Assembly (NCBI GenBank): GCA_018057035.1
Contig: JAGPEN010000011.1
Span: 1 to 16,280, forward strand
Reading direction: 5' to 3'
Origin: Aminivibrio sp.
GTDB taxonomy: Bacteria > Synergistota > Synergistia > Synergistales > Aminobacteriaceae
Length of the DNA: 16,280 nt
The position numbers and the translations under genes were made by a program. Shown in pieces: positions 1 through 6,678 of this stretch. The notes beneath the pieces are model-generated. The model was not told the origin of the DNA, ran no database searches, and saw only the letters and a program-made list of their open reading frames with translations. Numbering within the stretch: the first letter of the stretch is position 1; each line of letters opens with the position of its first letter.

Positions 1-62
1 ACTTGCATGTGTTAAGCACGCCGCCAGCGTTCGTCCTGAGCCAGGATCAAACTCTCAAATTT
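1..62 (-). rRNA. rrs: 16S ribosomal RNA, 5' end only
   Basis: The complement of positions 36-55 is exactly the universal bacterial 27F priming site near the 5' end of 16S rRNA, and the sequence beyond it (positions 1-35) continues as conserved 16S helix sequence. Extrapolating from E. coli numbering (27F = nt 8-27) puts the mature 5' end near position 62. Only the first ~62 nt are in the window; the gene runs off the left edge, so the 23S, 5S and any spacer tRNAs are not visible. The visible bases fit Synergistota and several Firmicutes, which is too little for a firm taxonomic call. Confidence 0.97.
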
Positions 63-126
63 CAGCTTCAGGCTCGCTCTTTTACCTCTTTCCTTCCCCT
101 ATAAAACTGTCAAGGTGCAATTGCGT

Positions 127-147
127 CACTCGGCCAGCGCCAGAGTG
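127..147 (-). other. hairpin at the 5' end of the rRNA leader
   Basis: Immediately after the predicted start site the leader can fold into a 5-bp stem (CACTC/GAGTG), one bulged base, a 3-bp stem (GGC/GCC) and a 4-nt loop. It could protect the 5' end or take part in precursor processing or antitermination. I see only the inverted repeat; the role is inference. Confidence 0.4.
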
Positions 148-154
148 CCTGAGA

Positions 155-183
155 ATAATACTCGAGGAAGGGAGGACTGTCAA
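155..183 (-). promoter_or_regulatory. sigma-70 type promoter of the rRNA operon
   Basis: On the minus strand a perfect -35 box TTGACA (178-183) is followed by a 17-nt spacer and the -10 box TATTAT (155-160). A purine start at about 148-150 would give a leader of roughly 86-88 nt before the 16S 5' end. The upstream 60-70 nt are AT-rich (for example around 230-260), as expected for an UP-element region of a strong rrn promoter. The assignment to the 16S gene is inferred from position and orientation. Confidence 0.8.
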
Positions 184-337
184 TAATCACACATAGAATA
201 TGCCTTTACACATCATGAATACTGTCTGTATTTTTATTCGTACTAAAAGATTATTTTTCTGTGATAGTTAATGACATCCCTTACATTACAGAAGGTATAA
301 ATCAATATCTCTACCTTTATTGAAATAGAGTGTAAAT

Positions 338-1459
338 TTATTTTTCTTCCTCGTCGAGGTCTAGAATCCCCTCCTCGATATTCAGTGAAGGCACTTCCTC
401 CCCGTTTTCTTCCGAAAGGGCGGGTTCCCCTGAAGGAAGCCCAAGATCAAGGCCGCTTGAGACAAGAGAAAGCACTTCATCCACTATTTCTTTCATGAGA
501 TCCGGATGTTCCTCGAGATATTGGGCCAACGCTTCCTTGCCCTGAGCGAGGGTTTCGCCTTTATAGGCGATCCATGAGCCCTTTCTTTTCACCACGTCGA
601 AGTCGATAGCCATGTCCACAACGGACATCCCCCTGGGAATTCCTTTTCCATATATGAGGGAGGAGTGACCGGTCTTGAAAGGGGGAGCCTGCTTGTTTTT
701 CACCACCTTCATCCAGAGTTCATGGCCGATGGTGTCGTCGCCTTTGGTTATGGATTTCCCCCGTTTGACCTCGATCCGTACCGAGCTGTAAAACTTCAGC
801 GCCCGTCCTCCGGTAGTAGTTTCCTGGGGGCCCTGGCTGTACCCTGTGCTGATTTTTGCCCGAAGCTGATTGATGAAGACAACGACGCAATTGCTCTTCG
901 AAATGGCGGATGTGAGCCTTCTGAGCGCATAGGACATAAGCCGCGCCTGGAGCCCCACCTGGCTGTCCCCAATTTTCCCGTCTATCTCCGCCTGGGGGGT
1001 AAGGGCGGCGACCGAGTCCACGACCACAATATCCACTGCGCTGCTTCTCACGAGAGTATCGAGGACGTAAAGAGCCTGCTCGCCGCTGTCAGGCTGGGCA
1101 ATGTACAGGGATTGAACATCCACTCCGAGGGTTGCGGCAAGACGGGGGTCAAGAGCATGCTCGGCATCGATGAAGGCCGCTATTCCTCCGCCCTTTTGGG
1201 CCTCGGCGACTGCATGGAGAGCCACTGTTGTTTTCCCCGAGCCCTCGGGACCGAATATCTCCACGATTCTCCCTTTCGGAAGCCCTCCTATTCCAAGGGC
1301 CACGTCCAGCGGGAGTATGCCTGTGGGAATAACTTCCACAGCGGATCTGAAGGATTCCCCGAGTCTCATTATGGAGCCTTCGCCGAACTTGCTCCGGATG
1401 TCTTCAATTGCCAGTTCAAGGACATCTTCCCGGGTTTGAGGGTTTTTCTTCTTCGCCAA
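338..1459 (-). CDS. recA: recombinase RecA
   Basis: RecA is the ATP-dependent strand-exchange protein of homologous recombination and the co-protease of the SOS response. The 373-residue product has the Walker A motif GPEGSGKTT (residues 70-78), a Walker B-like hydrophobic strand ending in VVVDSVAAL, the L2 DNA-binding loop with the ETTTGG signature, and an acidic C-terminal tail. I place the start at the TTG at 1459: AAAGGAG lies 9 nt upstream and the protein then begins AKKKN, like other RecAs. An in-frame ATG at 1528 would add 23 atypical residues and overlap thpR. The L2 loop is two residues longer than in E. coli RecA. It is the last gene of a long leftward run, 53 nt after thpR; I saw no obvious LexA box directly upstream. 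Family assignment is certain. Confidence 0.98.
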   Translation of the reverse strand: MAKKKNPQTREDVLELAIEDIRSKFGEGSIMRLGESFRSAVEVIPTGILPLDVALGIGGLPKGRIVEIFGPEGSGKTTVALHAVAEAQKGGGIAAFIDAEHALDPRLAATLGVDVQSLYIAQPDSGEQALYVLDTLVRSSAVDIVVVDSVAALTPQAEIDGKIGDSQVGLQARLMSYALRRLTSAISKSNCVVVFINQLRAKISTGYSQGPQETTTGGRALKFYSSVRIEVKRGKSITKGDDTIGHELWMKVVKNKQAPPFKTGHSSLIYGKGIPRGMSVVDMAIDFDVVKRKGSWIAYKGETLAQGKEALAQYLEEHPDLMKEIVDEVLSLVSSGLDLGLPSGEPALSEENGEEVPSLNIEEGILDLDEEEK

Positions 1460-1512
1460 ACAAAACCACTCCTTTCTTTTTTCTTGCGGCGCTGTTGTCA
1501 GGGAAAGGAACT

Positions 1513-2076
1513 TCAGAGAAGGCTCCATTCCTGCAGCAGGAAATATTCAGGACCGGAGGGCCGAAGTTCGCTTTTCATCCAAAGAATGTTTTTTGCACTC
1601 CATTCTCCGGATCGTTCCACTTGAAACGAAGGAGGGACAATCTCTTCAGACTGTCTTGCACGGGCAAGGGTGACATGAGGGTGGAAGGACCTGTTTTCTT
1701 TCCCCATCCCCGCAGCCGCAGCCGCAGATTCAATCAGCTCCGCAATTCTCGCGAGCTTTTCCGTTTCCCCTTCGATACCGATAAAAAAAGTCCGTGCCCG
1801 TTTCATTCCCGGAAAGGCTCCAGGTTGACCAAGTCGAAGAAAAACCGGCCCCGGCCTGTTTCCGGAAAGCGCGGTTTCTGCATTTTTTCTGAACTCTTCG
1901 AGCACTGAAAGAGGATGTTCACCACAAAACCTTAGAGTGATATGATACAGTTCCTTTTCAACCCATTTCAGGCCGGAATGTTCCCGTCGAATTGCCGCTG
2001 CACGGTCCCCGACGATACGTTTCACCGCCTCGGGAAGGGGAATGCAGACGAAAGAGCGAACCAGGCCGCCGCTCAT
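1513..2076 (-). CDS. thpR: RNA 2',3'-cyclic phosphodiesterase (2'-5' RNA ligase family)
   Basis: ThpR/LigT enzymes open 2',3'-cyclic phosphate RNA ends (and can reversibly make 2'-5' linkages in vitro). The 187-residue product, a normal length, carries the two diagnostic HxTx motifs of the 2H phosphoesterase fold: HITL at residues 45-48 and HVTL at 134-137. I chose the ATG at 2076 because it overlaps the cinA stop codon by one base (TAATG) and has GGAG 8 nt upstream; an in-frame start at 2109 would lie further inside cinA. The one-base overlap suggests translational coupling to cinA. Its place between cinA and recA matches the cinA-ligT-recA arrangement known in Deinococcus. Confidence 0.92.
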   Translation of the reverse strand: MSGGLVRSFVCIPLPEAVKRIVGDRAAAIRREHSGLKWVEKELYHITLRFCGEHPLSVLEEFRKNAETALSGNRPGPVFLRLGQPGAFPGMKRARTFFIGIEGETEKLARIAELIESAAAAAGMGKENRSFHPHVTLARARQSEEIVPPSFQVERSGEWSAKNILWMKSELRPSGPEYFLLQEWSLL

Positions 2077-3287
2077 TATTCTTTCTCCGACACTTTCCGC
2101 CAGAGACACAAGAGAGCGAACATGCAGGCCCGCTTCCTGATGCCGTTCCGGTCGCCGGGAAACAGCCTTTTCACCGCTTCCGTCCTCCCTTTCCCTGCAA
2201 TGCCGAACCAGACGGTTCCTACCGGTTTCTGGGCAGAACCTCCTTCGGGGCCTGCGATTCCCGTGACAGAAACAGCCAGATCCGTTCCGAAAACGCGGAT
2301 CGCCCCTTCCGCCATCTCAGCGGCACACTGGGAACTGACTGCTCCGAAGTGATCCAGCGTAGCCTCGCTTACCGAGAGTATGCTTTTCTTCGCGGTGTTA
2401 CTATAGCACACTGCGGTGCCGAAGAAAACCGCCGAACTTCCCGGAACCGAGGTAAGAGCCGCTCCCACCAGTCCTCCTGTGCAGGATTCAGCACATGCCA
2501 ATTTCAGGCCCCGTTGTTCCGATCCCATAATCACCGCTTCTTCAAGCGAACGGGCTTCCGGGGGAAGGCAATCTCCCGGCACAAACAGCCGTACATCGGC
2601 TTCCGCCCTGACGACATCCGCCGGATTCCCCCGCATGAAGATTTCGACGAGACCGGGTGAAGGAAGTATGGAAATATGAAGCTCCTTTCTGGATATGACA
2701 GGTGCCAGGCGGTCCTTCAACAGGCTCTCCGGCCACCCAGCAACCAGGACCGAAGCAGTTCCGTTCCTGAGAGGGGCGATCTCTCCTGACAGTTCCTGTT
2801 CTGCCATGGCACGGTATTCGGAAGGCACTCCCGGAAAGGCAAAGAGTTTCGTTCCGCAAATTTCAAAGGCGATTCCGAGGGCGGATCCTTCGGGATTGTG
2901 GACAGCCCGCGTTCCCAAGGGTACAGTCCCCTGGGTATCCCGGCATTTTTCCAATAAAACCTGCATTTCAGGGGGATATCGGCCTATTATCCTGTTGTAG
3001 GCATCATCCGCCGTTTCGAGGGGGACCTTCAGAAAGGAAGAAAGGGCTTCGCGGGTACAGTCGTCATGGGTCGGCCCAAGACCTCCCGAAAGGACCAGGA
3101 GGTCAGTTTTTCCTACCCATTTTTCCAGGTGATTTGACAGGGAATCTTTTCCGTCGGGGAGGATTTCCATACACTCAACCCTCCAGCCCGCCCGGGTCAA
3201 CCGCCCGGCGAGCCAGGAGCAGTTGCCCTCATGGCGAATGCCGCTGAGAAGTTCGTCACCCAGGGCGATCAACACTGCATGCTTCAA
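2076..3287 (-). CDS. cinA: CinA family nicotinamide-nucleotide amidohydrolase / competence-damage protein
   Basis: The 403-residue protein has the full two-domain CinA layout. Residues 1-170 form a MoaB/MogA-like (MoCF) domain with GDELLSG (10-16) and SGGLGPTHDD (67-76), which in this family hydrolyses ADP-ribose-type pyrophosphates. Residues ~248-400 are the PncC amidohydrolase domain with AESCTGG (266-272) and the SVTGIAGPEGG motif, which deamidates nicotinamide mononucleotide in pyridine nucleotide salvage. The start is a TTG at 3287 behind GGGAGG with a 7-nt spacer. It sits 18 nt after pgpA and overlaps thpR by one base. The link to recA is a widespread gene neighbourhood, although a direct role in recombination or competence is not shown by the sequence. 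Confidence 0.95.
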   Translation of the reverse strand: MKHAVLIALGDELLSGIRHEGNCSWLAGRLTRAGWRVECMEILPDGKDSLSNHLEKWVGKTDLLVLSGGLGPTHDDCTREALSSFLKVPLETADDAYNRIIGRYPPEMQVLLEKCRDTQGTVPLGTRAVHNPEGSALGIAFEICGTKLFAFPGVPSEYRAMAEQELSGEIAPLRNGTASVLVAGWPESLLKDRLAPVISRKELHISILPSPGLVEIFMRGNPADVVRAEADVRLFVPGDCLPPEARSLEEAVIMGSEQRGLKLACAESCTGGLVGAALTSVPGSSAVFFGTAVCYSNTAKKSILSVSEATLDHFGAVSSQCAAEMAEGAIRVFGTDLAVSVTGIAGPEGGSAQKPVGTVWFGIAGKGRTEAVKRLFPGDRNGIRKRACMFALLCLWRKVSEKE

Positions 3288-3305
3288 CGGAACGCCTCCC
3301 TGCCG

Positions 3306-3797
3306 TCAAAAAATGGAACTCCATCCTCCGCCGAAATACAGCCACCTGATGACCGAAAGGATACTGTTCACGAGAATGCCGGCTACAATATCATCGGCCA
3401 TGATTCCCCATCCTCCCGGCAGTTTTTCCGACGCGTTCACCGGAAACGGCTTCAGGATGTCAAAAATCCTGAAGAGAAAAAGCGCGGGGAGGAAAAAGCC
3501 CGACGGAAGTCCGTACATTGAAATCCAGGTTCCGGCGACTTCATCGATAATGACTTCTCCCGGGTCCGTTTTTCCTTCCTTCCGGGAATACTGGTGAGAG
3601 GCCCATACTCCAAGAAAAACAACAGCGAGTATACCCGCCAGGGGGACAGGATATAGGGCAAAAACCAGCCACGCCGCGACCGATCCCACCGTCCCCGGCA
3701 TGGCGGTGAAAAAGCCGAGACCGCAGAGTGTGGCCGCACACCAAGAGAAATCCTTATTCCCCGGCAATTTCCGCAAAAAGGTCGTGTTCAGCGGCAT
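3306..3797 (-). CDS. pgpA: phosphatidylglycerophosphatase A
   Basis: PgpA removes the phosphate from phosphatidylglycerophosphate to make phosphatidylglycerol at the cytoplasmic membrane. The 163-residue product shows the family motifs in order: PGTVGS (34-39), DEVAG (85-89), FRIFDILKPFP (109-119) and DDIVAG (135-140), with hydrophobic segments between them. The conserved acidic residues that bind Mg2+ are present. The start is uncertain: ATG at 3797 has a GGAGG about 12 nt away, while a TTG at 3818 has a closer but weaker GGAAGG. Either way the 5' end lies inside the 3' end of rimO (44 or 65 nt overlap). In many Firmicutes the related position is occupied by pgsA, the enzyme one step earlier in the same pathway. 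Confidence 0.93.
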   Translation of the reverse strand: MPLNTTFLRKLPGNKDFSWCAATLCGLGFFTAMPGTVGSVAAWLVFALYPVPLAGILAVVFLGVWASHQYSRKEGKTDPGEVIIDEVAGTWISMYGLPSGFFLPALFLFRIFDILKPFPVNASEKLPGGWGIMADDIVAGILVNSILSVIRWLYFGGGWSSIF

Positions 3798-5046
3798 CAG
3801 TAATCCGCACCTCCACAAATTGTCCTTCCTCGAGGGATGTACCGCCTGACACGGCGACCAGCCCGTCGACTTCGGGAGCTTCCCTGTAGGATCTGCCCCA
3901 GGCGGTACCGTCTTCTTCGTCTATCTCGTCGATCAGGACGGCGAGTTTTTTGCCCACGAAAAGCTCCTGTCTCTCCCGGGAGATTTCCGACTGAAGCTCC
4001 ATGAGCCTCCTGTATCGGGCTTCACCTATTTCGGAAGAGATCCGGCCCTCCAGAGCTGCAGCGGGAGTCCCCTCCTCAGGGGAGAAAATAAAGGCGCCGA
4101 CACGGTCGATCATGGCCTGTTCAAGAAAATCGAGGACTTTTGAAAACTGGGATTCAGTTTCACCCGGGAAACCAACCATGATCGTCGTCCTGAGGGCGAA
4201 GAGCGGGTCCGTCTTCCTGGCATAGGAGAAAATCCGCCGAATGTGGTCTTCGTCCGATGGCCGGTTCATTCGCTTCAGTATCTCCGGATCGATGTGCTGG
4301 ACGGGGATGTCTAGGTAGGAGAGGATTCGGTCGTGCCCAGCGACAAAATCGATGAACCTCTCGTCGATCCTCGAGGGGTGCAGGTACAGGAGGCGGATCC
4401 ACACGTCCCTTGGGAGTTCTTTATCCAGTACTGAAAGCAGTTCTCCGAGGCGGGGCTCACCATAAAGATCTCTTCCGTATATTGTAAGGTCCTGCCCCAC
4501 AAGACAAATTTCCCTGGCTCCCTTCTCAGCCAGGTCCGAGGCCATGGCGGAAAGCTGGGGAATGCCGATGCTCCTTGCCATTCCCCTGATGGAGGGAATG
4601 GTGCAGTAGGAACAAAAGGTGTCACATCCCTCTCCTACTTTCAGGTAGCGGGACCAGGGCCTTGTTTCAGAAAGCATCCCCCTTTCCGGTTTACCTGAGG
4701 GGATCAGCCCGAGAGAACGGAGTACAAGTCCCCACTCCTCCGCCCGCGCCCACACGTCCACCGAGGGCAGTTCTTTTTTCAGTTCGTCTCCGTACCGGTT
4801 GACAAGGCAGCCCACCACGCCGATTTTTTTAAGCTTTCCCTGTTCCTTGAACAGTTCGAGATCGAGGATGGCGTTGACACTCTCTTCCACGGCAGGCTGT
4901 ATGAAACCGCACGTATTCACCAGTGCGACGTCGGCTTCGCCGACGTCGCTGACAATTTCCACACCGGATGACTCAAGAAGGCCGATGAGATTTTCGCTGT
5001 CTACGGAATTCTTGGAGCATCCAAGACTGATGATGCTGAGCTTCAC
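3754..5046 (-). CDS. rimO: ribosomal protein S12 methylthiotransferase RimO
   Basis: RimO is a radical-SAM enzyme that adds a methylthio group to a conserved aspartate of ribosomal protein S12. The 430-residue product has an N-terminal MTTase domain with three cluster cysteines (C10 in SLGCSKNSVDSE, C46 in NTCGF, C80 in VVGC), the radical-SAM CxxxCxxC motif (C141, C145, C148) followed by IPSIRG, and a C-terminal TRAM domain (~365-430). The SLGCSKN and IPSIRG forms distinguish it from the tRNA enzyme MiaB. I chose the GTG at 5046: AAGGA lies 7 nt upstream, it overlaps the stop of the rodZ-like gene as GTGA, and the family normally begins with this short strand. A longer in-frame start at 5139 adds 31 unrelated residues. 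Confidence 0.96.
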   Translation of the reverse strand: MKLSIISLGCSKNSVDSENLIGLLESSGVEIVSDVGEADVALVNTCGFIQPAVEESVNAILDLELFKEQGKLKKIGVVGCLVNRYGDELKKELPSVDVWARAEEWGLVLRSLGLIPSGKPERGMLSETRPWSRYLKVGEGCDTFCSYCTIPSIRGMARSIGIPQLSAMASDLAEKGAREICLVGQDLTIYGRDLYGEPRLGELLSVLDKELPRDVWIRLLYLHPSRIDERFIDFVAGHDRILSYLDIPVQHIDPEILKRMNRPSDEDHIRRIFSYARKTDPLFALRTTIMVGFPGETESQFSKVLDFLEQAMIDRVGAFIFSPEEGTPAAALEGRISSEIGEARYRRLMELQSEISRERQELFVGKKLAVLIDEIDEEDGTAWGRSYREAPEVDGLVAVSGGTSLEEGQFVEVRITDAAEHDLFAEIAGE

Positions 5047-6005
5047 CGGGCGATCCTTCCCGTTTTCCCGTCCGGAGCGTAAAACACACGCTCCACGCCC
5101 TTGGTCGTTCCCGGATTTCCCAGGTTTTCCCCATTCCAACGGGTTTTGATGGATCCCGCTCTTCCGTAGGTCACCTCGATCCTTTCCTTCACCGTGAAGG
5201 AAACGGATTCACCCGCTTTCAGAGTACGCTCATAGATAGTCTTTGTTCCCTGTCTCACACGGACCCAGCAGTCTCCTACGGCATCGATTACAAGTTCCCT
5301 GTCCTTTTTCTTTTCAGCAGCGGCGGGAGGAGTCTGGGGTGCATTCGCCCCCACGAGTTCGGCAGCTGTAGGAGGAGAAGCCATTCCGGCAACGGGAATG
5401 GCTGCCTGATCGGCTGAAATGGGTACCGGGATGTTCTGCCGGGCGGAACCGGTTTCAGAGGAAGATTTTCCGGCGACGGCCTGAGCCGGCTGGGTGGAAG
5501 CAGGTTCTTCAACTGCAGCCCCCCTGTCGGTTTCGTTCGGAGTTGCGTCGTTCTTTTCGATGTTTTCTTCCCGGACCGCAAAGGAAGGAACACCGTTCTG
5601 GTCCCAGGTGTACCAGACGTACCAGGAGGAACCCGCAGCCACAAGAAGAAGGATGGCAAAAATCCAGAACCGGGAGGCAGGTTTGAATCCCTTGGTGGGC
5701 GGTGTGCATGATCCCACCACAGGAGGTTCTTCCTCCCGGACTCTCTCCGTGCCTTCGGAGAGAACAGGAAGATATTCGCCCCAGAACTCTTCCGCACCGA
5801 TAAACTGGAGATACGTCCGTATAAACCCGCGAACGTACACTGTTCCGGGAAATTCAGAGAAATCTCCCCGTTCTATTCCTTCAAGGAATTGTATTCTTAT
5901 CTTGGTTCCCTCGTGGACATCCTTCAGACTGAGCCCACGTTCCTCTCTCTTGCGTCTGATTTCCTTCCCCAAGTCCTGCAATGTATTTTCCCGATGCTCA
6001 GGCAT
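5043..6005 (-). CDS. rodZ: RodZ-like membrane protein with N-terminal helix-turn-helix
   Basis: The 320-residue product has the RodZ architecture: a cytoplasmic helix-turn-helix domain (~9-75, containing LGKEIRRKREERGLSLKDV and the YVRGFIRTY signature), a single transmembrane helix (~113-134), a Pro/Ala/Thr-rich linker and a C-terminal beta domain (~233-320, DUF4115 type). RodZ links MreB filaments to the membrane in the rod-shape machinery; that role here is inferred from domain layout. The ATG start has GGAGG 9 nt upstream and overlaps the rpe stop by 8 nt, and its own stop overlaps rimO by 4 nt. The rodZ-rimO-(pgsA)-cinA-recA neighbourhood is common in Firmicutes, which supports the call. 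Confidence 0.88.
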   Translation of the reverse strand: MPEHRENTLQDLGKEIRRKREERGLSLKDVHEGTKIRIQFLEGIERGDFSEFPGTVYVRGFIRTYLQFIGAEEFWGEYLPVLSEGTERVREEEPPVVGSCTPPTKGFKPASRFWIFAILLLVAAGSSWYVWYTWDQNGVPSFAVREENIEKNDATPNETDRGAAVEEPASTQPAQAVAGKSSSETGSARQNIPVPISADQAAIPVAGMASPPTAAELVGANAPQTPPAAAEKKKDRELVIDAVGDCWVRVRQGTKTIYERTLKAGESVSFTVKERIEVTYGRAGSIKTRWNGENLGNPGTTKGVERVFYAPDGKTGRIAR

Positions 6006-6678
6006 GGGCGATTGCCTCCTTAACTTTCAGCTTGATCTCCTGCAAAACCAGGGCAGGATCCTGAGCACCGAACACGGCGCTTCCCATTACCAGAACGTCG
6101 CACCCGCCGAGAGCTATTTCGGCGGCATTCCCCCCGGCAATTCCACCATCCATTTCCACAAGATAAGAATAATGCCCAGCTTCCCTCCACCTGCACAATG
6201 ATTTCGTTTTATCAAGAGCGGAGGGAATGAATGACTGCCCTCCGAAACCAGGGTTTACTGACATGACAAGAACAAGGTCCACCATGGGAAGAAGGGGGCG
6301 AAGCAGTTCTTCCGAGGTTCCCGGATTAATGGACACCCCCGCCTTTGCACCTCTTTCGCGAATCCTGGAAAGGGTACGGTGGATATGGGGATCGGCTTCG
6401 ATGTGAACCGTAAGATAGTCGGAACCCGCATCGAGAAATGACTCAAGAAGCCTGTCAGGATGTTCAATCATGAGGTGAACGTCAAGCACCTCCGATGGAT
6501 ACCGTTTCCTCAGGGCGGAGACGAAGCCCGGACCGAAGGTGATGTTCGGGACAAAACACCCGTCCATGACATCAACATGAAGCCAGTCATGGCGTCCCCT
6601 GAGGGAAGCAATTGAAGACTGGACATCGAGATAATTCGCCGAAAGAAGGGATGGAGCGAGAAGCACACTCTTCATCAT
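5998..6678 (-). CDS. rpe: ribulose-phosphate 3-epimerase
   Basis: Rpe interconverts ribulose 5-phosphate and xylulose 5-phosphate in the pentose phosphate pathway. The 226-residue TIM-barrel protein is the standard length and has the expected motifs: APSLLSANY at the N-terminus, HVDVMDG with metal/catalytic residues (H34, D36), DVHLMIEHP (H68), the phosphate-binding VNPGFGGQ (141-148) and MDGGI (D177). The first ATG of an ATGATG pair is taken as start; it overlaps the stop of the PASTA gene (ATGA) and follows AGGAG by 8 nt. An rpe gene downstream of a PASTA gene and rsmB recalls the rsmB-prpC-prkC-rsgA-rpe cluster of Firmicutes. Confidence 0.97.
   Translation of the reverse strand: MMKSVLLAPSLLSANYLDVQSSIASLRGRHDWLHVDVMDGCFVPNITFGPGFVSALRKRYPSEVLDVHLMIEHPDRLLESFLDAGSDYLTVHIEADPHIHRTLSRIRERGAKAGVSINPGTSEELLRPLLPMVDLVLVMSVNPGFGGQSFIPSALDKTKSLCRWREAGHYSYLVEMDGGIAGGNAAEIALGGCDVLVMGSAVFGAQDPALVLQEIKLKVKEAIAHA

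Larger units (their letters stand above)
63..337. other. intergenic region between recA and the 16S gene
   Basis: This 275-nt gap is much more AT-rich than the flanking genes. It holds the rrn promoter and leader described separately. Just after the recA stop codon there is a weak inverted repeat (309-330; 5-bp stem CTCTA/TAGAG extendable by two G-U pairs, 8-nt loop) that could be a poor terminator for recA, but it has no convincing U-tract. I found no open reading frame with a ribosome binding site and no tRNA in this stretch. Confidence 0.6.

Noticed and set aside
108..113. Second TTGACA in the rRNA leader
   Set aside because: No -10 box is found 15-19 nt downstream on the minus strand, so it is probably chance or part of the leader.
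1460..1528. Extended recA start at the ATG at 1528
   Set aside because: It would overlap thpR and add 23 residues unlike other RecAs. The TTG at 1459 has a strong AAAGGAG site and gives the normal N-terminus.
1460..1560. LexA/SOS box in front of recA
   Set aside because: I looked for the Gram-positive (CGAACnnnnGTTCG-like) and E. coli patterns and found none. The lineage's own LexA site could still differ.
665..1624. Plus-strand open frame of 319 codons across recA
   Set aside because: It is antisense to recA, with no domain features, and is explained by the codon bias of recA.
3754..5046. MiaB (tRNA methylthiotransferase) instead of RimO
   Set aside because: The SLGCSKN N-terminus and IPSIRG after the radical-SAM cysteines are RimO forms; MiaB has a different N-terminal cysteine motif and IVPYVRG.
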